From Palsa-504 sp963835775 (GTDB taxonomy: Bacteria; Actinomycetota; Actinomycetes; Streptosporangiales; Streptosporangiaceae): DNA of 64,000 nt. Below are positions 43,339 to 51,427 of this stretch, one piece after another. The position numbers and the translations under genes are program-made. Positions within the stretch are counted from its first letter, which is position 1. The number at the start of each line of letters is the position of its first letter. The notes below the pieces were generated by a model. The model saw only the letters and a list, made by a program, of their open reading frames with translations. It did no database searches and was not told where the DNA came from. The stretch is from contig CAWIHB010000013.1 of the NCBI GenBank assembly GCA_963835775.1, forward strand, positions 1 to 64,000. The letters run 5' to 3'.

Positions 43339-44739
43339 ATGAGCACCACGCTGATCGTCGGCGGGACGGTGGTGACGGCGTCCGGGACGCAGGACGCCGA
43401 CGTGCTCGTCGAAGGTGAGAAGATCGCCGCGGTCCTGGCCCGGCAGCCCGGCCTGCAGGTCAGCATCACCGCGGACCGGATCATCGACGCGGCCGGCAAG
43501 TATGTGCTGCCGGGCGGGATCGACGTGCACACGCACATGGAGATGCCGTTCGGCGGCACGTTCGCGGTGGACACGTTCGAGACCGGCACCCGGGCCGCGG
43601 CCTGGGGCGGCACCACGACCATCATCGACTTCGCGGTCCAGGCCAAGGGCACCTCGCTGCTGGCCACCCTGGACAAATGGCACGCCAAGGCGGACGGCAA
43701 CTGCGCCATCGACTACGGCTTCCACATGATCGTGTCCGATGTCAACGACACGACGCTGAAGGAGATGGACGCCTGCGTCGCGGCCGGGGTGAACAGCTTC
43801 AAGATGTTCATGGCCTATCCCGGCGTGTTCTACGTGACCGACGGCGAGATCCTGCTGGCCATGCAGCAGGCGGTCCGGCTGGGCGCGACGATCTGCATGC
43901 ACGCGGAGAACGGCCTGGCCATCGACCAGCTGGTCGCGCAGGCGCTCGCGGCCGGCCGCACCGACCCGGTGAACCACGGCCTGACCAGGCCGCCCGAGCT
44001 GGAGGGCGAGGCCACCTCGCGGGCCATCACGCTGGCCAAGATCACCGGCTGCCCGCTGTACATCGTGCACCTGTCCGCCCGCCAGGCGCTCGAGGCGGTC
44101 GCCGAGGCCAGGGACACCGGGCAGAACGTGTTCGCCGAGACCTGCCCGCAGTACCTCTACCTGTCGCTCGATGACCTGGCCCGGCCGGATTTCGAGGGCG
44201 CCAAGTACGTGTGCTCGCCGCCGCTGCGGCCCAAGGAGCACCAGGATTCGCTGTGGCGCGGCCTGCGGACCAACGACCTGTCGGTGGTGTCGACGGACCA
44301 CTGCCCGTTCTGCTTCAAGGACCAGAAGCAGCTGGGCCGGGGCGACTTTTCCAAGATCCCGAACGGGATGCCCGGCGTCGAGCACCGGATGGACCTGCTG
44401 CACCAGGGCGTGGTGGCGGGCCAGCTCACGCTGCCGCGCTGGGTGGAGGTGGCCTCGACCACGCCGGCCCGGATGTTCGGCCTGTACCCGCGCAAGGGCG
44501 TCATCGCCGCCGGGTCCGACGCCGACATCGTGGTCTACGACCCGCAGGCCCGGCAGACGCTGTCGGCGGCGACCCACCACATGAACGTCGACTACTCGGC
44601 GTACGAGGGGATGGAGCTCACCGGCCGGGTGGTCAGCACGCTGTCCCGCGGCCGGGTGGTCGTCGACGACGGCCAGTACACGGGCGCGGCCGGCCACGGG
44701 ATGTTCCTGTCCCGCGGGCTGAACCAGTACCTGCTGTAG
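43339..44739 (+). CDS. hydA: Dihydropyrimidinase / D-hydantoinase
   Basis: 466-residue cyclic amidohydrolase that opens dihydrouracil or 5-substituted hydantoins. The binuclear-metal ligands are GGIDVHTHMEMPFGG (HxH), KMFMAYPG (carbamylated Lys), MHAENG (His), YIVHLSARQA (His) and STDHCPF (Asp). The substrate loop is PNGMPGVEHRMDLL. I prefer the ATG at 43339 because GAGGG lies upstream and homologues start similarly; an ATG at 43312 overlapping the nitrilase stop as ATGA is the alternative. Confidence 0.92.
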   Translation: MSTTLIVGGTVVTASGTQDADVLVEGEKIAAVLARQPGLQVSITADRIIDAAGKYVLPGGIDVHTHMEMPFGGTFAVDTFETGTRAAAWGGTTTIIDFAVQAKGTSLLATLDKWHAKADGNCAIDYGFHMIVSDVNDTTLKEMDACVAAGVNSFKMFMAYPGVFYVTDGEILLAMQQAVRLGATICMHAENGLAIDQLVAQALAAGRTDPVNHGLTRPPELEGEATSRAITLAKITGCPLYIVHLSARQALEAVAEARDTGQNVFAETCPQYLYLSLDDLARPDFEGAKYVCSPPLRPKEHQDSLWRGLRTNDLSVVSTDHCPFCFKDQKQLGRGDFSKIPNGMPGVEHRMDLLHQGVVAGQLTLPRWVEVASTTPARMFGLYPRKGVIAAGSDADIVVYDPQARQTLSAATHHMNVDYSAYEGMELTGRVVSTLSRGRVVVDDGQYTGAAGHGMFLSRGLNQYLL

Positions 44740-44785
44740 CAAGCACCACGGCCCGTTCGGCAGCAAAAGGATCCTGGGAGGGATC

Positions 44786-45781
44786 ATGGAATTCGGGGTA
44801 GTCCTGCAGACGAACCCGCCCGCCCACCGGGTGGTCGAGATGATGCGGCGGGCCGAGGCGTCGGGCTTCTCCTACGGCTGGACGTGGGACTCGCACGTGC
44901 TGTGGCAGGAGCCGTTCGTCATCTACTCGGCGGTGCTGGCCGCGACGTCCGGGCTGACCGTGGGGCCGATGGTGACCAACCCGGGGACCAGGGACTGGTC
45001 GGTCATCGCGTCGCTGTTCGCCACGCTGAACGACATGTACGGCAACCGGACGGTGTGCGGGATCGGGCGCGGCGACTCGGCCCGGCGGGTCATCGGCCAG
45101 CCGCCGATGACGCTGGCCACCTTGTCGTCGGCGATGACCGTGATCAAGGGCCTGGCCGAGGGGCGTGAGGTGACGCACCACGGGCAGGCGCTGCGCATCC
45201 CGTGGGTGCGCGACGGCAAGCTGGAGATCTGGATGGCCGCCTACGGGCCGAAGGCGCTCAAGCTCACCGGCGAGCAGGCGGACGGCTTCATCCTGCAGAC
45301 CGCCGACCCGGACATCGCGCGCTGGACCATCGGCGCGGTGCGCGCGGCGGCGCAGGAGGCCGGCCGCGACCCGGCCTCGGTCACCATCTGCGTGGCGGCG
45401 CCGGCCTACGTCGGCGACGACCGGGCCCATCAGCGGGATCAGCTGCGGTGGTTCGGCGGGATGGTGGGCAACCATGTGGCCGACCTGGTGGCCAGGTACG
45501 GCACGGACGGGCCGGTCCCCCGCGCGCTGACCGACTACATCAAGGGCCGGGAGGGCTACGACTACGCGCACCACGGCAAGGCCGACAACCCGTCGGTGGA
45601 CTTCGTGCCGGACGAGATCGTGGACCGGTTCTGCCTGACCGGCCCGGCCGCCGGGCACGTGGACCGGCTGCGGGAGCTGGCCGAGGCGGGCGCCGACCAG
45701 TTCGCCCTGTACCTGATGCACGACCAGGAGGACGACACCCTGGCCGCCTACGGCGAGCAGGTCATCCCCGCGCTCCGCTAG
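44786..45781 (+). CDS. LLM-class (F420- or flavin-dependent) oxidoreductase of the hydantoinase operon
   Basis: 331-residue luciferase-like monooxygenase-fold protein starting MEFGVVLQTNPPAHRVVEMM. WTWDSHVLWQEPF and TVGPMVTNPGTRDWSVIASL are family core segments, and CGIGRGDSARR lies in the cofactor pocket. It resembles TIGR03842-type proteins, which commonly neighbour dihydropyrimidinases. It could supply or oxidise the dihydropyrimidine ring. GGGAGG precedes the start, 46 bases after hydA. Confidence 0.85.
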   Translation: MEFGVVLQTNPPAHRVVEMMRRAEASGFSYGWTWDSHVLWQEPFVIYSAVLAATSGLTVGPMVTNPGTRDWSVIASLFATLNDMYGNRTVCGIGRGDSARRVIGQPPMTLATLSSAMTVIKGLAEGREVTHHGQALRIPWVRDGKLEIWMAAYGPKALKLTGEQADGFILQTADPDIARWTIGAVRAAAQEAGRDPASVTICVAAPAYVGDDRAHQRDQLRWFGGMVGNHVADLVARYGTDGPVPRALTDYIKGREGYDYAHHGKADNPSVDFVPDEIVDRFCLTGPAAGHVDRLRELAEAGADQFALYLMHDQEDDTLAAYGEQVIPALR

Positions 45782-45792
45782 CCCGTTGGCCG

Positions 45793-47214
45793 CTAGTCCG
45801 GGCCCGGCGTGGTGGCCGCCGCCGAGACCGGGACGACCACCTTGGGCAGCGCCTGCTGATCGGCCAGCGCGATGGCCAGCTCGCCGGTGGCGTTCGGGTG
45901 CAGCGGCGCCGGGTCGCCCGGGCCCTGCACGTAGGGCTCGGCGGTGCACAGCTCATGGCCGGCGAAGGACGGGGCGGCCAGGCCGAACCCGAAGGTCTGC
46001 GCGCCCTGGGCCAGCACCGCGTTGAGCTGGCCGAGCCGGGACAGCAGCACCTTCTCCTTGGCCGGGGTGATGCCGTAGCGGCGCAGGCAGCCGATGCCCG
46101 GCCCGAACGGCGAGTAGTACTCGTTGACCAGCACGGCCGGGCTGCCCGGCAGTCCGGCCAGGTCGGTCAGGAGCTGGTAGTAGCTGCGGGTGAAGGCGCC
46201 GATCTCCTGGCTGAAGTAGGCCGCCGACACCTTGTCGTTGCATACCGCGCTGGCTACGCACAGCCGGGTCATCACCGACCACTGCACGTCGTCCGCGCCG
46301 ACGCTGACGATGATCACCTTGGCGTGGCTGACGCGCTGGGCCTCGACCAGCTGGGGCGGCGCCACCTGCCCGTCGGCCAGGACCTGGGCGCCCAGCAGGC
46401 CGTTCTGCACGGTCGCGCCGCTGCAGGCCAGGTTCAGCACCGTCCAGTCGTTCACCGCGGCCAGGTCGGCGGCGTAGGACTGGCTGCTGCGGCCGCAGGC
46501 CCGGTCCAGGGCGGTGGCCCCGCTGACCGGCGGGTTGCCCACGGCCGCGGCGGTGGAGTCCCCGATGACCACGGCCTGGTCGCCGGGCTGCGGCCGGGTG
46601 GTGACCGGTGTTCCCGATGCGCCCTGGAGCGGATCCACGCCGACCAGGTCATCAAGGGTCTTGACGCTGCGCAGCACGGCGGGGGTGCTGGAGGCGGTCA
46701 GCAGCACGCCGCCCACGTTCACCGCGGCCACCACGACCACCCCGATGACCGCGGTCTTGGCCATGGCGGCGTGGGATTGCCGCCGCAGGCCGGCCAGCGC
46801 GATGAGCGGGATGACGGCGAAGCCGGCCGCGATGAGCGTCTCCCACTCGAAGTAGTGCTCCCAGCCCGCGGCCAGCTGCTGGGACAGGCTCAGCTTGAGC
46901 TGCCGCGGGTCGTCGGAGCGCAGCAGCTGCGCGACCTGAGGATCGATGGTGATGTGGGTGAGCTGCAGCAGCGGGCGGATCGGCCCGGTGAACTGCGGCT
47001 TGGTCGGCACCACCTGGCCGAACAGGTCGAGCTCGCCGGGACCGGACAGGCTCAGCGACGGGATGGCCGCCCCGACCTGGGCGGTCTGGCCCGCGGCGGA
47101 GACCGTCTGCAGCGGCGCGACCTGCAGCGCCAGCCAGATCGACCCGGCCGTGATGAGCAGGAAGGTGACGAGGTAGAACGCGGCGGTCCTGGTCAGTCGC
47201 GGGAACGAAGAAAT
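45793..47214 (-). CDS. Membrane-anchored SGNH/GDSL hydrolase, probably with an ATT start codon
   Basis: 473-residue protein. TM1 is AAFYLVTFLLITAGSIWLAL. The conserved extracytoplasmic segment GAAIPSLSLSGPGELDLFGQ follows, then a second TM (TAVIGVVVVAAVNVGGVLLT). The SGNH domain has VVIGDSTAAAVG (Ser, block I), VSVGADDVQW (block III) and PLHPNATGE (His, block V). No ATG, GTG or TTG exists upstream of 47016 in this frame. The conserved N-terminus needs an earlier start: an ATT at 47214, with GGGAG 6 bases upstream, fits best. A sequence error hiding a normal start is the alternative. Confidence 0.78.
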   Translation of the reverse strand: MSSFPRLTRTAAFYLVTFLLITAGSIWLALQVAPLQTVSAAGQTAQVGAAIPSLSLSGPGELDLFGQVVPTKPQFTGPIRPLLQLTHITIDPQVAQLLRSDDPRQLKLSLSQQLAAGWEHYFEWETLIAAGFAVIPLIALAGLRRQSHAAMAKTAVIGVVVVAAVNVGGVLLTASSTPAVLRSVKTLDDLVGVDPLQGASGTPVTTRPQPGDQAVVIGDSTAAAVGNPPVSGATALDRACGRSSQSYAADLAAVNDWTVLNLACSGATVQNGLLGAQVLADGQVAPPQLVEAQRVSHAKVIIVSVGADDVQWSVMTRLCVASAVCNDKVSAAYFSQEIGAFTRSYYQLLTDLAGLPGSPAVLVNEYYSPFGPGIGCLRRYGITPAKEKVLLSRLGQLNAVLAQGAQTFGFGLAAPSFAGHELCTAEPYVQGPGDPAPLHPNATGELAIALADQQALPKVVVPVSAAATTPGPD

Positions 47215-47281
47215 ATGGCACTCCCAGGGACGGCAAAGCCTCGCTCTTTGAAGCTACCCCGCCCGGCGCGGATGGCAACCG

Positions 47282-49671
47282 TCAAAGGGCTTTCTTGCGT
47301 TCTAGGTAGCTCAGCGCGGCCCAGCCGAAGGGCACCGGCAGCCAGAACGTCAGCAGCCGGAACAGCAGCACCGCGCTGACCGCGACGGCGCCGGGCATCC
47401 CGGTCGCGGTCAGCCCGGCGGTCAGCGCCGCCTCCACCGCGCCGAGCCCGCCCGGGGTGGGCAGCAGGGAACCGATCGCGCTTCCGGTCAGGTAGACCAC
47501 GCCGATGCTGGCGATCGGCACCGACCGGCCGAACGCGGCCACGCATGCGGCCAGGCACAGGATGTAGGACAGGCTGAGCAGCAGCGCGCCGCCGAGGCCC
47601 TGGGCCAGCTTCTGCGGGCGCTGGGCGACCTCGGCCAGCTGGGGCAGCACCTGGCTGAACGTCGGCGCCACCCGGGCGCGCAGCAGCCGCCGGCCGGCCG
47701 GCACGGCCAGCACGGCCAGGGCGGCCACGACCAGCCCGGCCAGCACGAAGTAGGCCCAGCGGGGCGGCTTGAGCGGCTCACCCGGCCCGGTGCCCGCGAG
47801 AGCAGCGAACACCACGATGAGCAGGATGTGCAGGACAAAGGCCACGACCTGGGCCACGCCCACGGAGGCGGCCGCGACCGGGGCGGGGATCTTCCGCTTT
47901 TGCAGGTAGCGGATGTTGAGGGCGGCACCGCCCACGGCGGCGGGCGTGACCAGGGTGACGAACGATCCGGCCAGCTGGGCGAGCAGGGTGCGGACGAAGT
48001 CCAGCCGCTCGGCCACGAATCCGGACAGGGACAGGGCCGCGCCCACGTAGGTGACCGCGGACAGGGCCAGCGCCCCGGTGACCCAGTGCCAGTTCGCGGT
48101 GCGCAGCACGCTGGCCAGGCTGGCCCGGTTGAGCTCGCCCGCCAGCAGGTAGACGGCGGCGACACTGGCCACCAGGGTCAGCAGCGTGCGCAGCCTGATG
48201 CGCTCCAGCCGGACCGGGGCGACCTGGCCGCCGGGCACCGCGGCCAGCAGCAACTGGCGCAGGGCGGGCAGCACGTCCCGGCGGCGGCGCAGCGCGGTCC
48301 GGGTGGAGCGGGCCAGTGCGACCGGCTGCAGCAGCGGCAGGATGGCCAGCAGCTCGCCGTCGCTCGACTTGTCCAGGGCCAGCCGGGCGGCCCGGTCCGG
48401 CCCGACGTACAGGGCGAGTTCGGCTAGGAGCTGGGCCACGTCCAGGCGGACCTGCAGGTCGCTGGCGGCCACGTCGCCGTCGCCGGGGTCGAGCAGGACG
48501 ACCTGGCCGTCGTCGGTGAACAGGATGCGGTCGGCGGTGAGCCCGCGGTGGGTGACGTGGTGGGCGTGCAGCCGGGCCACGGTGTCCCAGATGCAGCTGA
48601 GCTGGGCGTCGCTGCAGCCGGGGTTACGCCGGGCCAGCGTGGTGCCCGGGCAGTGGTTGTAGGCCAGCACGGCCGCTTCTGGTCCCACCCGGACCAGGGC
48701 GCGCAGCCGGGGCGTGGGCACGCCCGCGTCCTCCGTGGCGTAGGACAGCAGGGCCCGGCGCTCGACGGTGTGATCCACCGACAAGGGGGCGCTGCGCGAC
48801 ACCTGCCCCTGCAGCCGCAGCGACCGGTACAGCCGGTAGAACGCGCCGGCCGCCTCCTGGTCCCGGTCGTAGACGACGACGTCGAGGTGATCGCCCTGCG
48901 CCGTGGTGGCCGCGTAGTAGCGGGATCCGCGCACCCCGGAGCTGGCCTGGCGTACCCGCCGGATCGCGGTCACCTCGAGGTTCCCGGCCGACAGCGCCAC
49001 CGCGATGTCCTTGGCCGGGGGCCGCTGCGACACCGAGCCGGCCCGTACCGCACGGCCAGGCCGGTGGCCCGGCCCAGCAGCAGCGTGATCAGCAGCGACA
49101 GCACCGTGGTGTGGTACGCGCCCACGTGCACGACGGCGTAGACGATGATCGCCGTCCACAGCGCGTTGCGCCAGTGCGGCCGTCCGGTCAGCACGATCAT
49201 GGTGGCGTAGGCGACCAGGCCGGCCAGGTAGGGGTCGAGCGCGGCGACGTGGCTGACGCCCGGGCGCGACATGATGATGGCGTCGTACAGCGGGGCGGCG
49301 GCGGCCCGGGACAGCACGATGTTGGCCGCGCCCGCCACCCCGGCGGCCAGCACCCCGGTCGCGATCGCCTCGACCAGGCGCCGGACCTGGCGCCTGACCA
49401 GCTGGAAAACGGCCAGCGCCACAGGCAGGATGAGCAGCGCGAACAGGGCCACCTTGGGCGCGATGGTCAGCAGGGCGCGCGGCAGCCGGGCGGTCGTGCC
49501 CACGATGTCGGTCTCCACCCCGGTCGTGGTGGCGCTGGCCGCCACCCCGGCCCCGGCCAGGATGACGATCTCGGTGCAGGACACGATGCAGCGCAGCAGG
49601 TCGACCGGCTTGCGGATCCGGCGGTCGAGCTGATCCTCGACCTGGATCGGGTCCGGCTGCGGTGGCATCAC
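47282..49671 (-). pseudogene. LPG-synthase-like flippase protein with N-terminal TM and kinase-like domains, frameshifted
   Basis: About 797 residues in all. The N-terminal membrane domain (49671 down to about 49040) has helices such as LLTIAPKVALFALLILPVAL. A soluble APH/kinase-like region follows (VARLHAHHVTHRGLTADRIL, then VVLLDPGDGD, where DPG replaces DFG). The C-terminal LPG_synthase_TM domain (UPF0104) follows, with RTLLTLVASVAAVYLLAGEL, LAGSFVTLVTPAAVGGAALN and LLPTPGGLGAVEAALT. After LAVRYG, near 49040, the frame changes once; each part is fully open. The product probably handles or flips lipids. A one-base sequencing error is plausible. Confidence 0.78.
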
Positions 49672-49762
49672 GGATCGATAGTTTCACCTGGCTGCCTGGC
49701 GGGCATAGCCGCCGCACCCGCAGCGGCGTCGATGAAGGTCAAGCGGCGCGGGCCAGTTCCCT

Positions 49763-49870
49763 TCAGCTGAGGAACAAAAGGATGGGCAGCAGGACCACGG
49801 CGGCCAGCGTGACGGCGAATACGTACCGTCGCTGCGACTGGTAGGCGTGCTCCTGGACGGGGTTGGTCAT
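49763..49870 (-). CDS. 35-residue single-pass membrane peptide, coupled to the GTPase gene
   Basis: Short ORF reading MTNPVQEHAYQSQRRYVF followed by a hydrophobic helix (AVTLAAVVLLPILLFLS). It has a polar N-terminus with two Arg before one transmembrane segment and ends right after it. Its ATG overlaps the stop of the upstream GTPase gene as ATGA, so it is almost certainly translated by coupling. It is the last gene of the Hsp70/GTPase operon. The family is unknown; a membrane effector or anchor subunit is a guess. Confidence 0.7.
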   Translation of the reverse strand: MTNPVQEHAYQSQRRYVFAVTLAAVVLLPILLFLS

Positions 49871-51414
49871 GACAGGTCACCTGGCGTATTGATGTGGTTA
49901 CGGGCGAGCACCCAGCGAAGCAGCGCCGGGATGGATGTGTGCATGACACCGTCGCTCATCACGGCGGCGGTATGGAAGAAGCGGGCTTCCCCGAAGTTCA
50001 GCTGTACGGAGCGGACCAGGTTGCCGAGCCCGAGGTCGTCGGTAGCCCACGCGGCCACGTCGTCCCCGGGTGCGCCGATGAGATCGGCCCGGCTGAACGC
50101 GACCGCCAGGCGCGCCTTCTTGAGCCGGACGCCCATGGCTTCGATCTCCTGGTGCGCCTGCTGGTAGGCCAGCTCGGGCGGGGGGGCGGCCGACCGTACG
50201 GTCTTCAGTTCGGCCTGCTGCTCGGGTAGCAGCCGATCCCAGAATGCCTCCACCGATAGCGGGTCGATCACCAGGATGAACGTCTGCGCCTGGTTCAGGT
50301 ACCGCAGTTCCTGGGTGCGTCCCGGGGTATGGAAGAACTCGCCGGCCGCGTCGAACATGTGCAGGAGCCGCCTGTCGTGGCCTGCGGTCAGCCGGACCAG
50401 GTAGGCCCGGGGCAGTTCGGCGGGCGTCTTCCCGGTAGCGCTGGCCTGGCTCAGCCACCTGCTCGCGTCCTCGAGCTTGCCGGTAGTGGGAGCGTCGGCC
50501 AGCTCGGCGACGAACCGTTCCCGCCCCGGCGCCGCTGCTGGCTGGGACCACAGGAGCAACTGCGTGACCAAGCTGTACAGGAGGCGTGTCTTGCCCGCGC
50601 CGATCGCGCCGAAGAACGGCAGCACGATCTCTGCCGTCTTTCCTGGCCGGTGTTCCAGCGACTTGCCGCAATGCGGGCAGAAGGCATCCATCTCGGCCGA
50701 GCCGAACAGCAGCAGCGTTTTCATGCGCGTGCCGCACTCGCAGCGGCGCCGCAGGATGCCGAACCGGCCGGGCCGGACATCATGGTGACGCCTGGAGCAC
50801 GCACGGCCGGGGCATTCATAGGAGGGATACCGGACCCGCTCGTAGCAGTTCGGGTTCGGGCACACCATCCGGATGTTCTTGACCTGGAGCACCGCCGAGT
50901 CGACGGCGCGCACCGCAGTACCGGCCACCCGCACGACAGCAGCCGAGATGCCTACCACGAGCAGATGGACGATAGCGCAGCCGATCGCGGCCACGGCGCC
51001 GAACACGATCCCCGCGGCCATCCCGAGGGCGCCTCCCACGCCGACTGGAGCCGACAGGACGGCCCCCTCGCCGCGGAACGACGACGTCACGTACTGGGCG
51101 CCGCGCCACCCAAGCTCACGGCAGGTGGCGTAGGCGACCCGCACCGCGTGATCGGCGTCGGTCAGCGCCGGGCCGTAGAAGTACTGCAGCATGGCGGGGT
51201 CGGCACCTGCGGGTATCTTCGGCGGGCGCTTCGGGTTCGGGAGCCAGGACGGGCGGCTGACCAGGACGCGCCACAGGCCGATGAAGTAGGCGACCGGCAA
51301 GCCGACGCCGTAGGCGACGAAGGCGGCGAAGGCGGCGATTGGGATGACGCACGCCAGGTAGCCCAGATAGAGCACCGCGATGACGATGAACAGGAAGATA
51401 TAGAGCACTGCCAT
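49867..51414 (-). CDS. Membrane-anchored zinc-ribbon TRAFAC-type GTPase (paired-GTPase system, GTPase 2)
   Basis: 515 residues. Two N-terminal TM helices (VLYIFLFIVIAVLYLGYLAC, FVAYGVGLPVAYFIGLW) and a Gly/Ala/Val-rich membrane pair near 130-165 come first. Zinc ribbons follow (CPNPNC, CPGRAC, CECG, CPHCGKS). The GTPase has P-loop FFGAIGAGKTRLL near 272, G3 MFDAAGEFFH, and a degenerate G4 AFSRADLIG. It resembles one member of the double-GTPase sets described computationally in NTP-dependent conflict systems. It starts 14 bases after the GAP1-like gene. Confidence 0.72.
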   Translation of the reverse strand: MAVLYIFLFIVIAVLYLGYLACVIPIAAFAAFVAYGVGLPVAYFIGLWRVLVSRPSWLPNPKRPPKIPAGADPAMLQYFYGPALTDADHAVRVAYATCRELGWRGAQYVTSSFRGEGAVLSAPVGVGGALGMAAGIVFGAVAAIGCAIVHLLVVGISAAVVRVAGTAVRAVDSAVLQVKNIRMVCPNPNCYERVRYPSYECPGRACSRRHHDVRPGRFGILRRRCECGTRMKTLLLFGSAEMDAFCPHCGKSLEHRPGKTAEIVLPFFGAIGAGKTRLLYSLVTQLLLWSQPAAAPGRERFVAELADAPTTGKLEDASRWLSQASATGKTPAELPRAYLVRLTAGHDRRLLHMFDAAGEFFHTPGRTQELRYLNQAQTFILVIDPLSVEAFWDRLLPEQQAELKTVRSAAPPPELAYQQAHQEIEAMGVRLKKARLAVAFSRADLIGAPGDDVAAWATDDLGLGNLVRSVQLNFGEARFFHTAAVMSDGVMHTSIPALLRWVLARNHINTPGDLS

Positions 51415-51427
51415 CGGCCGCCTCCCG

